DNA from: CAYNZP01 sp964401835
Lineage (GTDB): Bacteria; Planctomycetota; Phycisphaerae; SM23-33
DNA length: 64,000 nt
Assembly: GCA_964401835.1 (NCBI GenBank)
Contig: CAYNZP010000001.1
Span: 310,001 to 374,000, forward strand
Reading direction: 5' to 3'
A model generated the notes under the pieces. It was not told where the DNA came from. It did no database searches and worked only from the letters and a program-made list of their open reading frames with translations. Of this stretch, positions 1-11,280 are shown in pieces; positions within the stretch are counted from its first letter, which is position 1; each line of letters starts with the position of its first letter. The translations under genes were made by a program, and so were the position numbers.

Positions 1-1
1 C

Positions 2-265
2 GTTGCCAAGTATGCTGGCGATAAGGGCATCGGTGTGCTGTTGACAGGTATGGGTTCAGATGGCGCAAGAGGCCTGCTGGCGATGCGTCAGGCTGGGGCA
101 TTTACAATTGCACAGGACAAGGAAAGCTCTGTTGTATTTGGGATGCCCAAAGAAGCGGCAAGGATAGGCGCAGCTGAAAAGGTGTGCCCGCTTTTCAGCA
201 TTGCTAATAACATAATTAAAGCAATCTCCCAAAAGCCAGTGCAGCAAAAAGACCTTGCTGGGTAG
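2..265 (+). CDS. cheB: CheB protein-glutamate methylesterase, C-terminal end (5' partial)
   Basis: Only the last 87 residues are present; the gene enters from the left edge. The reading frame carries GIGVLLTGMGSDGARGL, the conserved end of the CheB methylesterase fold, in which the Asp of GMGSDG is a catalytic-triad residue, followed by the usual Gly-Ala-rich segment and TIAQDKESSVVFGMPKEA. CheB removes methyl groups from chemoreceptors (or deamidates them) in the cytoplasm. It lies 12 bp before a hybrid histidine kinase on the same strand, so a chemosensory cluster probably extends to the left. The receiver domain expected at the N terminus is not visible, so a CheB-CheR hybrid cannot be excluded. 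Confidence 0.9.
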   Translation, partial: VAKYAGDKGIGVLLTGMGSDGARGLLAMRQAGAFTIAQDKESSVVFGMPKEAARIGAAEKVCPLFSIANNIIKAISQKPVQQKDLAG

Positions 266-277
266 AAGTGATAATTC

Positions 278-2398
<2,121 letters not shown>

Positions 2399-4346
2399 AA
2401 CCCCAAGAATCAGCCCGACAATTACGATACGGTTTATTATTGTAGTCCTGATTACTCCCAATCGTTTCCATCGCCGGCCGGAAGTAATCGCGGGAGCTGG
2501 GAGAATTTCAATCTTTCCAACTTTTTTAAGCTTGCGAACAAAACTCCAATCCTCTCCGATTGATAAATTCTCGAAACCTCCCAATCGGTCGAAAACGTCC
2601 TTCCTTACAAATAACGCCTGATCGCCATAAGGCATTTTCAGATTCTTCGACCTGAAATCAACAAACCATTCAATCACCCCCATTGCCGGACTCGACAAAT
2701 CTGTTTTATGCTCAAATGCGCCTCCGACAACCCGGGCATCCGACAGTGCATTAAAAATCAATCTGGCATAATCTTTTGGAAGTTGTGTATCGGCATGGAG
2801 GAACAGCAGCACTTCACCCTGTGCGATTTTTGCGCCGGCATTCATCCGCATTGCCCTCGAAACCGGAGAGCAAATCACCTTGACGCCGTGTTTGTCTGAG
2901 AGCCTTTTGGTTTCATCACTGCTTCCACCATCGACAATTATTATCTCGACGCCGTCCCAGCAGGCTGAGGTAATCGCGTCCTCGACATTCTCGGCTTCAT
3001 TTAAAGTTGGGATTATTATCGATATGTAGGGCTTTCCCGCTACGGCATCTTTGAGCTTAGGGAACTTTTCCAGGTCTTCCGGCTCGTCTATATCGACCAA
3101 CGGCTCAAGCGTTTTGGCTTTCAATCCATGGCTGTCTGCTTTTTTGAGTGTTTCTTCCAAAACTGATGAAGTACTCCACTCGATATCACTGAAAACATTA
3201 GCTGGTTTACTCAAGCCAATCAGGCAGTAACCGCCATCCGTGCTGGGTGCAAGGACTAGCTCATGGTCATTCAATTCATCGAAGGCATTTTGAATAATCT
3301 CGTTGGATATCTTGGGGCAATCTGTTCCTGCAAGAACAACCTTTTGACAGCCATTGCCGAAAGCCCGCTTAAACGCATTTTTCATGCGCAGGCCCAAATC
3401 CCCGCCGTCCTGGGCTGCATAACTAATTCCACCGCCCAGCCATCGCCTCATTTTTCGCCAATTGCCACCTGCATAACAGACTTCTACATGGACGCCCCTG
3501 CAATGATTTATTTCCCGAGCAACAGCTACGCAAGTGGTTGTCATTTTGCGTTGCAATCCGGCAGCCGCGACTGAACCGATGGCTGGGATCAGGCGGGTCT
3601 TGGATTTTCCCGGCATTGGATATCGGCTGAAGATAATTAAACGGTCTTTAACTGGCTTTACACTTGGCGGACAAGCGGCAAAGCGTCCAATGGTCGCCAG
3701 TATTTTTGCTCCTGCCCCCAATACCCCCCTGATCGTACCCGATATTTTAGATTCGCCGATTCGTGGCCTGTATTTAACCGGAACTTCCAGAATTCGAAGC
3801 TTTGCGGCAACGGCCTTGATTTGCATCTCTACGGTCCAGCCGAAATTAGTATCGGCCATCCCCAACCCCAACAGAGAGCTCCACCGCACAGCCCTGAAGG
3901 GGCCAAGGTCGCTAAAGCGTGCTCGCCAGAAAAGGTTCATCAAGCTGCACGCCAAAGCATTTCCAAAACGCTGCGGAATCGTGAATGTAGCCTTGCTATC
4001 GCCGCCGGTAGTCCGCGAGCCAATTACCATATCAGCTTTTTTCCGGACAATTGGCTCGACAAGAAGATTCATCTGCTGCGGAAAGTCGCTGAAATCGCCA
4101 TCCAGAAAAACTGCGATATCACACCAGCCAACTTTGGCCATTCCCGCAAGACACGCACTGCCGTAACCGCGGCGGCTTTCATAAACTACCCGGGCCCCGA
4201 AGTCCCGAGCGATTTTATCCGTACCATCACTCGAACCGTTATCGGCTACGATTACTTCGTCCACCCATTTCGGAATTGCCTCCAGCACCTTCGCGATAGA
4301 ATTCGCTTCGTTCAGGACAGGAATGATTACCTTGATTTGCTTACCT

Positions 4347-5807
4347 TCAAACATTCGAAATATCTTCGTCCGCTGCCGGTGTTTTAAATAGTTGGTTGTA
4401 ATTAATTATCAGTAGAACCCACAATGGCAGATGCACTGCAGCAACGACAATAATCCTGCCCCCATCACCCAGCGGCCAGAGCGTCAGGGGAAGCAGCGCA
4501 GTGAAAACCGACAAAGCCTTTCGACGGGAAAACGCCAGAACTCCAATGAGCGGGATGAAATACCACGCATAGACTGTCGGGCTCAATAGCAGCATTAACA
4601 GGATAAAAAGCCCAACTGATAGCGACAGCTTCTCGAGGCCGAAGCTTTTGGATTTTTTCCCCTGCCAGATAGCTGCCGCCAAAAGCAAAAGTATTACAGC
4701 GGCGCGAACAAAAAAACGGCTATCTGTATTCAGTAGTCTATCTATTGTATATCCGGCGTATTGAAACGGCAGATACCCCAGTGCATTTGCGCACCACGTT
4801 TTCGCGTAAGCAATAGGCCCGCTACTGTCCTGGCTGCCAAGGGAAAACGCATAGGGCACAGCCATCAGTATCAACACCGCAATCGATACTGACATGGCTG
4901 CAAAAAAGTTTGCGCGCTTTTGCCAGAATCTGGCTATCCAGAATGGCGCGAGTAAAATCGGCCAGACCTTCAAACCAATTGCAGCTACAAGGCAAAGCCC
5001 GGAAAGCAATACACGCTGGGTTGACAAAAACCAGACAAAAAGAATCAATGGCAAACAAAGCGTGATGTCCAGATGGCAGAAGTAATACGATTCAACTATT
5101 AAAAGCGGGTTCCAGAGATAAACGCAAAGCCATCCCGACGGAAAACGCTTCGAGCGAAGCATGCCAAAGATAACCGCCGCCGTCATGAAGTCATACAAAA
5201 GCAGTACCAGCTTCCAGCCGACAACATCAAACGGAGTAATAAAATGCCCCATCGCAAAGAGTCCCTGAGCAAGCGGTGGATAAATTGTTCTTAGATGCGG
5301 ATGGTTGATTTGATCCAAAACCTCTTTATTCGATCTTGCCAAATAGCGGATTTCTGAATTTTCAAGTGACGGCTCAGCTGCCTGCTGTGGTGAATATCGA
5401 TATGGGTTTTCGCCATGGGCTGTAACAGCGCCATCCCAAAGGTAGCGATGATAATCCTCGCGGGAAACGTCCGCACAAAACCATATCCAGCCCCTCATTA
5501 GAATCGCAACAACAACGAGGAGCAAAAGCTGAACAATCGAAAACCTTTTACCGCCCACTAAAAGAACAGCTGAGAAATAAAGAATCCCCAGGAGAACATA
5601 GATGCTTATCAGAAAAAAACGCCATTGCTTGGCTTCAAAAGAATCTCGATTATGTGAAAGATAAAAAACCGCAGCCGTCAGCCAGATTAAGACCGACCCC
5701 AGAGCGATCCAGATAGCAAACCGCGTAGCCGAAAGCTTCTCAGGAGCATCGCAGAGCGAAGTGTCGCTTCTGTTTGGACTTATCCACGCCTCGTCTTTTA
5801 AATTCAT
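4347..5807 (-). CDS. Polytopic GT-C glycosyltransferase (GT87/mannosyltransferase-like)
   Basis: A 486-residue membrane protein with roughly ten to twelve hydrophobic helices. After the second or third helix comes an acidic loop with EDYHRYLWDG, the signature of GT-C enzymes that take sugars from polyprenyl-phosphate donors, followed by NPYRYSP and the loop motif HLRTIYPPLAQ. By family knowledge such enzymes add a mannose or similar residue to a glycolipid or glycan on the outer face of the inner membrane. The next gene begins with a dolichyl-phosphate-mannose-synthase-like domain, which could make the donor for this enzyme. It sits in a minus-strand run of six genes, 18 bp after the flavoprotein gene. 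The acceptor cannot be told from sequence. Confidence 0.8.
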   Translation of the reverse strand: MNLKDEAWISPNRSDTSLCDAPEKLSATRFAIWIALGSVLIWLTAAVFYLSHNRDSFEAKQWRFFLISIYVLLGILYFSAVLLVGGKRFSIVQLLLLVVVAILMRGWIWFCADVSREDYHRYLWDGAVTAHGENPYRYSPQQAAEPSLENSEIRYLARSNKEVLDQINHPHLRTIYPPLAQGLFAMGHFITPFDVVGWKLVLLLYDFMTAAVIFGMLRSKRFPSGWLCVYLWNPLLIVESYYFCHLDITLCLPLILFVWFLSTQRVLLSGLCLVAAIGLKVWPILLAPFWIARFWQKRANFFAAMSVSIAVLILMAVPYAFSLGSQDSSGPIAYAKTWCANALGYLPFQYAGYTIDRLLNTDSRFFVRAAVILLLLAAAIWQGKKSKSFGLEKLSLSVGLFILLMLLLSPTVYAWYFIPLIGVLAFSRRKALSVFTALLPLTLWPLGDGGRIIVVAAVHLPLWVLLIINYNQLFKTPAADEDISNV

Positions 5808-5825
5808 TCTATTATTTATTTCGTT

Positions 5826-7346
5826 TTATCTGCGCCATGCAAGGAGTTTTGCAAAAAGCTTTTTCACGCCGGGACTCAGGCGAGTGCGATTGTAGGCATC
5901 GCCGAGTTGTTTAATAGCCTCAGCCTGTGTCGGATACGGATGAATAATGTTTGCAATCGTTCCCAAGCCGACGCCAGTCGCCATCGCCAAGGTTATTTCG
6001 TTTATCATACTGCCGGCATGAGATGCTACAACTGTCGCTCCGAGGATTTTATCCGTGTCCTTTTTAATGTGTATCTTTGCCAGGCCTTTCGTCTGGCCGT
6101 CGAGAATGGCCCGATCGACATCATCAAAGTCTCGCGTGAAGGTTTCTATTTCTATTCCCTGCTCCCCGGCCTGTTTTTGGGAAATACCAACATGGGCAAT
6201 TTCAGGGTCGGTATAAGTGCACCACGGAATAGTCACTGCGCTGAGTTTTTTCCTGCCCCAGAACAAGGCGTTCTGGATGACGATTCTCGCAGCTGCATCT
6301 GCTGCGTGTGTGAACTTATAACGCATGCAGATATCACCCGCCGCGAAAATTTTTGCGTTTGTCGTTTTAAGGTTATCATCAACAAGAACACCACTTTTAG
6401 TGTCGTACTCAACGCCCGCAACTTCGAGGTTCAGCCCCTCTACATTCGGCGCCCTACCTACTGCGACAAGAATCTCATCCACCGTCAGGGTCTTTTCATT
6501 ACCGTTATTTACATAGTGGATTATCTTCTCATTTGCACTGACGCTAATTCGCTTCACGTCACTATTCAATAAGAGATTCACGCCATCTTTATCAAGAGAC
6601 GATTGGAGAATCCCCGCTACATCCTCATCCTCTTTCGGCAAGACCTGACCTCGCCTTTGGAAGATGCTCACCTGACAACCCAAACGGCCAAAAGCCTGCC
6701 CCAGTTCGCAGCCGATAGGTCCGCCGCCAAGCACGGCCAGTCGTTTCGGGCACTTTGTTAGGGAAAAGACCGTCTCATTGGTCAAAAACCCCGCTTCGGC
6801 AAGGCCCTCTATCGGCGGTTGAGCCGCCCGCCCGCCGGTAGCTATACAAGCCCGAGCGAACTGCAATTTCGCCCCTTCGACCTCGATTGTATCGGCACTG
6901 ACAAATCTGCCGTCGCCGATGAAAACATCGACACCCATATCGTGGAATCTTTTTGCCGAGTCGTGCTCACTTATATGACTGCGAAGCCGGCGCAGACGAT
7001 CCATAACTGCCTCGAAATCAACTTCAACGTCTCCAGTAACATTTACTCCAAACCGGGATGCGTTTCTGGCCGCATGAGCCGCCCGGGACGACCTGATTAG
7101 CGCCTTGCTTGGAACGCAGCCATAATTGAGACAGTCTCCACCCATCAGATGGCGCTCAACAATAGCAACCTTTCCGCCAAGGCCAGCCACTCCGGCAGCG
7201 GTAACGAGTCCGGCAGTTCCCGCCCCAATAACAACCATGTTGTATCTGCCGTCGGGCTGGGGGTTCACCCAGTTGGCTGGGTGAGCGTTGGCGATAAGCG
7301 CCCTGTTGTGTGAGTCCATCGGTTCGATTCCGAGTTGAGTGACCAT
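5826..7346 (-). CDS. MerA-like pyridine nucleotide-disulfide oxidoreductase
   Basis: A 506-residue FAD/NAD(P)-dependent enzyme of the mercuric reductase/dihydrolipoamide dehydrogenase family. It shows the FAD motif VIGAGTAGLVTAAG, the redox-active disulfide GGDCLNYGCVPSK (two Cys near residue 72), a second Rossmann motif GGGPIGCELGQAFG, the FAD-contacting IFAAGDI and a dimerisation domain with HPYPTQAE. The heavy-metal-associated N-terminal domain and the C-terminal vicinal Cys pair of true MerA are absent, so mercury reduction is unlikely and the substrate is unknown. The ATG at 7346 is preferred over the in-frame TTG at 7361 because it has GGAAGG five bases upstream. Related flavoproteins are often encoded beside TVP38/DedA-like proteins, as here. 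Its role in the operon is not known. Confidence 0.85.
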   Translation of the reverse strand: MVTQLGIEPMDSHNRALIANAHPANWVNPQPDGRYNMVVIGAGTAGLVTAAGVAGLGGKVAIVERHLMGGDCLNYGCVPSKALIRSSRAAHAARNASRFGVNVTGDVEVDFEAVMDRLRRLRSHISEHDSAKRFHDMGVDVFIGDGRFVSADTIEVEGAKLQFARACIATGGRAAQPPIEGLAEAGFLTNETVFSLTKCPKRLAVLGGGPIGCELGQAFGRLGCQVSIFQRRGQVLPKEDEDVAGILQSSLDKDGVNLLLNSDVKRISVSANEKIIHYVNNGNEKTLTVDEILVAVGRAPNVEGLNLEVAGVEYDTKSGVLVDDNLKTTNAKIFAAGDICMRYKFTHAADAAARIVIQNALFWGRKKLSAVTIPWCTYTDPEIAHVGISQKQAGEQGIEIETFTRDFDDVDRAILDGQTKGLAKIHIKKDTDKILGATVVASHAGSMINEITLAMATGVGLGTIANIIHPYPTQAEAIKQLGDAYNRTRLSPGVKKLFAKLLAWRR

Positions 7347-7373
7347 GATTTCCTTCCGCAATGTACAAAAGTT

Positions 7374-8282
7374 TTATTTAATAGCGCAAAACTGCATGAG
7401 GTCTTCGAGCTTGGCCGTGCCGACACATATGCACGTGTCAGCTGCACCATAATAAATCTTAATCTCGCCGTCATCTTCCATAATCGCCCCGGAAGAGAAA
7501 ACCACATTCGGGATGTCTCCGATGCGCTCGTAATATTCGCGCGGGGCGAGTATCGGTATCGAGGATCGACAAAGAACCTTCGACCGGTCGTTAAGTTCCA
7601 ACATCGCCGCTCCGAGGCGATAGATCGGGCCGTGCGACGTTCCTTTCACGCCGTGGTAAATCTCAAGCCAGCCATACTCCGTCTTTATCGGTGGCGCCGA
7701 CGCACCAACACGCCACGAGTCCCAGCAGTCCGGCCGAACCGACATAACCACGCTCGACCCGCCCCAGTGAATAAGGTCATCACTGTAACTTATCCAGATA
7801 TTGCCATTGCCGCCGACCATTGGCCTGTCGAGCCTGGCATATTTGTCACAAATCCTGCAGGGGAAAAGTGCGCCGTCTTTATTGTCCGGCTCGGAAATAA
7901 GGGCGACACGTTCGAAGTTTTCGAAATCGGCCGTCCTGGCAAGGGCAAGCCGAGGCCCATACTCGGAAGCAGCCGTGTAAACTATGTAATACGTTCCCTC
8001 AAGCAGGGTTATGCGGGGGTCTTCGATTCCTTTGCGCTCATATATCTCAAATTCGCCATTTCTGGCCGGAGTCATAACCGGCTCATCTTGCACCTTGAAG
8101 TCATAACCGTTTGAGCTGCGGGCAAGTGCAAAGACACTCCGGCCCTGAAGGTCCTCCACGCGAAGCATGAGTATATATTCACCGTTGAATTTGGTCGCAG
8201 CCGCGTTAAAAACCGTATTGCACGGAAATGGTATGTCTTGGGGAGTGATTATCGGATTGTTTTCGTATCGCTTAACAAGCAT
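7374..8282 (-). CDS. GH130-family glycoside phosphorylase/hydrolase
   Basis: A 302-residue five-bladed beta-propeller protein of the beta-1,4-mannooligosaccharide phosphorylase family. Evidence is the opening NPIITP, the family hallmark GIEDPRIT (with the catalytic Asp), the repeated blade motif seen in YYIVYTAAS and WISYSDDLIHW, and YHGVKG and YYGAADT near the end. GH130 enzymes phosphorolyse beta-mannosides in the cytoplasm. The ATG at 8282 is used because it has AGGAGG upstream; the reading frame runs open further upstream but only as antisense to codons of the preceding gene. Start and preceding stop share a base (TAATG), so translation is probably coupled to the TVP38-like gene. Company with glycosyltransferases suggests turnover of the same mannose-type glycan, but that is inference. 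Confidence 0.83.
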   Translation of the reverse strand: MLVKRYENNPIITPQDIPFPCNTVFNAAATKFNGEYILMLRVEDLQGRSVFALARSSNGYDFKVQDEPVMTPARNGEFEIYERKGIEDPRITLLEGTYYIVYTAASEYGPRLALARTADFENFERVALISEPDNKDGALFPCRICDKYARLDRPMVGGNGNIWISYSDDLIHWGGSSVVMSVRPDCWDSWRVGASAPPIKTEYGWLEIYHGVKGTSHGPIYRLGAAMLELNDRSKVLCRSSIPILAPREYYERIGDIPNVVFSSGAIMEDDGEIKIYYGAADTCICVGTAKLEDLMQFCAIK

Positions 8283-9031
8283 TACGATTCCTCCTGTGCG
8301 ACAGCCTCCCTCAGTGCCCTTCTTGCAACGCGCGTTACGAAAACCACTACAATTATCGTCGCAACCAGGCCAACCCAAAAAAGTATGCGCCCGGCTATTC
8401 CGCCTTCGACCTGACCGGTAGCGACTTCGGTTAGGCTCCTGGCAGCTGAGCCGAAATAAACATACATAACCGTTCCCGGCAGCATGCCTATCCAGCTGGC
8501 AAGTGCGTACTGCCAGAACTTGACCTTGGTCAGGCCGTATGCGTAATTGAGAAGATTGAACGGAAAAATCGGGCTCAGGCGCGTAAGGAAAACTATCTTG
8601 AAACCCTGTTTGCCAACAGCTTCGTCGATGGCTGCGAACCTGGGATTCGCAGCTACCTTCTTTTCCACCCACTTTCGTGCAAAAGTTCGCCCGACGATAA
8701 AGGCTGCACATGCACCCAGTGTGCTGCCTATCGAAACGGTTATTGTGCCCAAAACTACCTTAAACAAAAAGCCCGCCCCGAGCGTCAAGATAGAGCCCGG
8801 CAAAAACAGCACGCACGCGACAATGTAAAAACCCGCTACAAAGGCCGGCCCCCAAGGCCCAAGACCCTCCGTCCATTCAAGAAGATCAACAATATAGTCC
8901 TTAACCGGAAGGATAAAGGCAGAGACTATCAATGCAACTAAGACGACAGCAAAGATAAGCAGTCGCCAGGAGAAATTTCCCTGTTTCGATTTTGTAGTCT
9001 CTAAAGCAGCCGACTCGCTCTGAATTTCCAT
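8282..9031 (-). CDS. TVP38/TMEM64 (DedA-like, VTT domain) membrane protein
   Basis: A 249-residue inner-membrane protein. A cytoplasmic N-terminal tail is followed by about six hydrophobic helices. The VTT (SNARE-associated) domain is recognised by VLFLPGSILTLGAGFLF and FLTRLSPIFPFNLLNYAYG, the re-entrant helices with the conserved Arg and Pro. Proteins of this fold are now thought to move lipids such as undecaprenyl phosphate across the bilayer. That would suit an operon encoding polyprenyl-linked glycosyltransferases, though this is inference. The ATG at 9031 has AGGA six bases upstream. It follows the DUF547 gene by 17 bp and overlaps the GH130 start by one base. Confidence 0.88.
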   Translation of the reverse strand: MEIQSESAALETTKSKQGNFSWRLLIFAVVLVALIVSAFILPVKDYIVDLLEWTEGLGPWGPAFVAGFYIVACVLFLPGSILTLGAGFLFKVVLGTITVSIGSTLGACAAFIVGRTFARKWVEKKVAANPRFAAIDEAVGKQGFKIVFLTRLSPIFPFNLLNYAYGLTKVKFWQYALASWIGMLPGTVMYVYFGSAARSLTEVATGQVEGGIAGRILFWVGLVATIIVVVFVTRVARRALREAVAQEES

Positions 9032-9048
9032 TATTTATCCTGTGCGTT

Positions 9049-9960
9049 TTATTCTGACTTGGGATTTTGCTCGTTCAATGTCCAGTCGTAATCGAGATAT
9101 TCGATTTCATATTTCCCGCTTTTTAGATACTCAGCATCCTCTTTTGAAACATCACCACCTTTGACAAAACCTATCACAGCCGCTTCTGTCAGGCTGAAAC
9201 CGTAAACGTCTCTCTTAGGTAGATAATGTTCCTCAAAGTCGCCACCGAACCATTTGAAGATACTGGACAGGTAAACCTTATTTGCGTCTCTATCAATTTT
9301 GAACTTGGTCGTATTGGACAAAAACTTATTACTCTCAAAAAGGAGTTGGGCATCGAGAAATTCTCCTTTAAATGGCGAATTCCTCAATTGCGGACAGCCC
9401 AAGGCCGCACAAACCAAAGCCATGTGTATTCTTGGTTCATCGAATTCCTTGCGAAGAATCTCATGCTCGACTTGTCCGAGCGTTACCTTTTCGCCCATTA
9501 CGAGGAATTGAATCTTATCCCACACGCCAGGAATCTGTCGTATGCTGTTGGCGGGAAATACCAGAGATCTCAAAGTGCCTGACTCTATCGGATAGTTATC
9601 TACGATCACTTTCAGCGCGAGGGCATTGTAGGCATTAATCCAGAAGGCTATTTTTGCTTCTTCGCCCCAGCTCTCGTAGGTCTTCGAGTCCAGATTCGCC
9701 AACGCCCTGACAAAGTAATCAAGTCGATTACGGTTAGATTTGAGCTGCGAGTAATTAACCAATCCCTCATCGTCGACATAATTTTTCAAGACAAACGCAT
9801 AGTCGTCGTAAGAGAATGGTTTGGTGGTTTCGGGATCCACCTCGTAAAACTCAGCGTCGAACTGCCAGGCTCCACCAAAAAATTCAAAATATGCAAAAGC
9901 GCCAAGCCCTAAAATAATCGCAGCAACTATCAAAACGCCCAGAAAGTTTTTTTTCTTCAT
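9049..9960 (-). CDS. DUF547 membrane-anchored protein
   Basis: A 303-residue protein with an N-terminal signal anchor (residues 5-25, KKNFLGVLIVAAIILGLG) and an extracytoplasmic DUF547 domain. Typical family features are AFWINAYNALALKVIVDNYP, LGQVEHEILRKEF, the segment RIHMALVCAALGCPQLRN with its conserved His and Cys, and FKWFGGDFEEHY. The fold is thought to be related to cysteine-protease/transglutaminase-like enzymes, but no activity is established. The ATG at 9960 is chosen over an upstream in-frame start at 9996 because it has CAGGAGT nine bases before it and begins a proper signal sequence. It is the first gene of the six-gene minus-strand run that ends at 2342. Confidence 0.85.
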   Translation of the reverse strand: MKKKNFLGVLIVAAIILGLGAFAYFEFFGGAWQFDAEFYEVDPETTKPFSYDDYAFVLKNYVDDEGLVNYSQLKSNRNRLDYFVRALANLDSKTYESWGEEAKIAFWINAYNALALKVIVDNYPIESGTLRSLVFPANSIRQIPGVWDKIQFLVMGEKVTLGQVEHEILRKEFDEPRIHMALVCAALGCPQLRNSPFKGEFLDAQLLFESNKFLSNTTKFKIDRDANKVYLSSIFKWFGGDFEEHYLPKRDVYGFSLTEAAVIGFVKGGDVSKEDAEYLKSGKYEIEYLDYDWTLNEQNPKSE

Positions 9961-10106
9961 TCGGGCCACTCCTGTTAATAGGTGGATACCAGACAATTAA
10001 CAGCTGCAAGTATTTACTATTTCGTTGCTTAGTAATTATAGGCCCACTGGCTGCGTCTATCCAACACAGATTCAATAAGTTACATTCCCCTTGGATATCG
10101 AAGAAT

Positions 10107-10742
10107 CTAAACTTCGGGTGCTTCGTGGCTAAGTTGAAAACTGATTTGCTCTAAATGGGAGGTTATATCAACGTGATTGACGTGAACATTATCTGGAATT
10201 TCGATGTCGGCTGGGGCAAAGTTGAGTATTCCTTCGATACCGGCGGCTACCAGACGATCCGCTACTTTTTGTGCTTGGGAACCCGGAACGGAAATGACCG
10301 CGATATGGATGTCATTTTCGGAAATAACCTTTTCCAACTCGTTCATATGATGTACTTCGCCCGAACCGACTTTTTTGCCAATCTTCTCCGGATCTACATC
10401 GAACGCAGCTATCAAATCGAAGCCACGCTCGGCAAAACCGGCATAGGATAAAAGTGCATGGCAAAGTTCACCGGCCCCGACAATGATAACTTTCCATTTT
10501 TTTTGAGTGCCGAGAATATCGCGGAGCTGGTTTATAAGTTCATCGACCTTATAACCCAGGCCCGGCCTGCCGAATTGTCCGAAAAGGGTAAGGTCGCGAC
10601 GGACCTGAGATTGGCCTACTTTCATGTACTCTGCCAACTGTCGGCTGGAAACATTCTTTACCCCTTTGGAAGAAAGATTTTCCAGCTGCCTAAGATAGGC
10701 GCTTAATCGTCGTACGGATGGATCTGGTACATTGCCGTTCAT
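10107..10742 (-). CDS. rex: Redox-sensing transcriptional repressor Rex
   Basis: A 211-residue Rex protein. The winged-helix N-terminal domain (1-80) contains SVRRLSAYLRQLENL, VSSRQLAEYMKVGQSQVRRDL and the nearly invariant FGQFGRPGLGYKV. The NAD(H)-binding Rossmann domain starts at VIIVGAGELCHALL, with FDVDPEKIGKKV after it and the domain-swapped helix at the C terminus. Rex represses fermentation and hydrogenase genes until NADH rises. The usual glycine-rich loop is GxGNLGxAL; here the second half reads ELCHAL, a departure that could alter NADH affinity. It is encoded divergently from hypC, and Rex-like operators lie before the hox operon at 14.56 and 14.62 kb, which fits it as the local regulator. 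Confidence 0.95.
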   Translation of the reverse strand: MNGNVPDPSVRRLSAYLRQLENLSSKGVKNVSSRQLAEYMKVGQSQVRRDLTLFGQFGRPGLGYKVDELINQLRDILGTQKKWKVIIVGAGELCHALLSYAGFAERGFDLIAAFDVDPEKIGKKVGSGEVHHMNELEKVISENDIHIAVISVPGSQAQKVADRLVAAGIEGILNFAPADIEIPDNVHVNHVDITSHLEQISFQLSHEAPEV

Positions 10743-10825
10743 CGTTTGCCTGATATCTCCCTGTTAATCCTTTTCTCAAATTTCCCAATAATGATGTGGA
10801 TAAACATCCGATAATCTTAAAGCTT

Positions 10826-10853
10826 ATTTTATGCATTTGTCCGGTTTTGGCAA
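10826..10853 (-). promoter_or_regulatory. Probable sigma-70 promoter of rex
   Basis: On the minus strand TTGCCA (10853-10848) is separated by 16 bases from TAAAAT (10831-10826), five of six matches to each consensus hexamer. It lies about 85 bases before the rex ATG. No clear Rex operator overlaps it, so autoregulation is not evident. Confidence 0.5.
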
Positions 10854-10882
10854 CGACCCATTTTTGAGAAAATCAACCTGTA

Positions 10883-10912
10883 TTGCATCGGGGCTGGAAA
10901 AATGTGTATACT
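10883..10912 (+). promoter_or_regulatory. Probable sigma-70 promoter of hypCDEAB
   Basis: TTGCAT (10883-10888), an 18-base spacer and TATACT (10907-10912) lie about 60 bases before hypC. The -10 is good and the -35 weak. Rex-box-like symmetry is not visible around it, so the maturation operon may not share the Rex control of the structural genes. Confidence 0.5.
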
Positions 10913-10972
10913 TGAGTTTCTGTATAGGTAGCCGCCGGCTAGAATGAACAAGGTTTATTAAAGGAATACATT

Positions 10973-11245
10973 ATGTGCCTGGCAGTACCCGGAAAAATTC
11001 TGGAAGTAAACGAAGCCTCCGATGATCCCGTCGCAGGGCGAGTTGCAATGGTCGATCTTCAGGGCAGTAAAATAGAGGCGTCTCTGGCTATGACACCGCA
11101 AGCCTCCCAAGGCGACTGGGTACTTGTCCATGCCGGATTCGCCCTGACGGTAATGGACGAGAAAGAGGCGATGGAGACATGGCAGTCTCTTCAGGAAGCC
11201 CTCGGCGATGAAATCGAACTTCCCAATCCCCCCTCGCAGGATTAA
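10973..11245 (+). CDS. hypC: Hydrogenase maturation chaperone HypC
   Basis: A 90-residue HypC/HybG chaperone. It begins with the invariant MCLAVPGKI, whose Cys2 (exposed after Met removal) carries the Fe(CN)2CO unit together with HypD and then binds the large-subunit precursor. The small beta-barrel core (VDLQG, GDWVLVHAGFAL) and the C-terminal helix with the usual EAMETW segment follow. It is the first gene of hypCDEAB, 35 bp before hypD. Its most likely client is the HoxH subunit encoded 7 kb downstream, the only [NiFe] large subunit in the window. Confidence 0.96.
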   Translation: MCLAVPGKILEVNEASDDPVAGRVAMVDLQGSKIEASLAMTPQASQGDWVLVHAGFALTVMDEKEAMETWQSLQEALGDEIELPNPPSQD

Positions 11246-11280
11246 ATGCTAAAAAAGCCTCCCGCAATTTGAGGATTCAC

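Noticed and set aside
5826..7346. Mercury resistance gene merA
   Set aside because: No heavy-metal domain, no C-terminal Cys pair and no merR, merT or merP nearby.
8283..8711. N-terminal extension of the GH130 gene to 445 codons
   Set aside because: The extra part is a shadow of the TVP38-like gene; AGGAGG marks the real start at 8282.
10794..10803. TGTGGATAA, a perfect DnaA box (reverse of TTATCCACA)
   Set aside because: A single box between rex and hypC with no cluster, no AT-rich unwinding element and no origin genes nearby; expected by chance.
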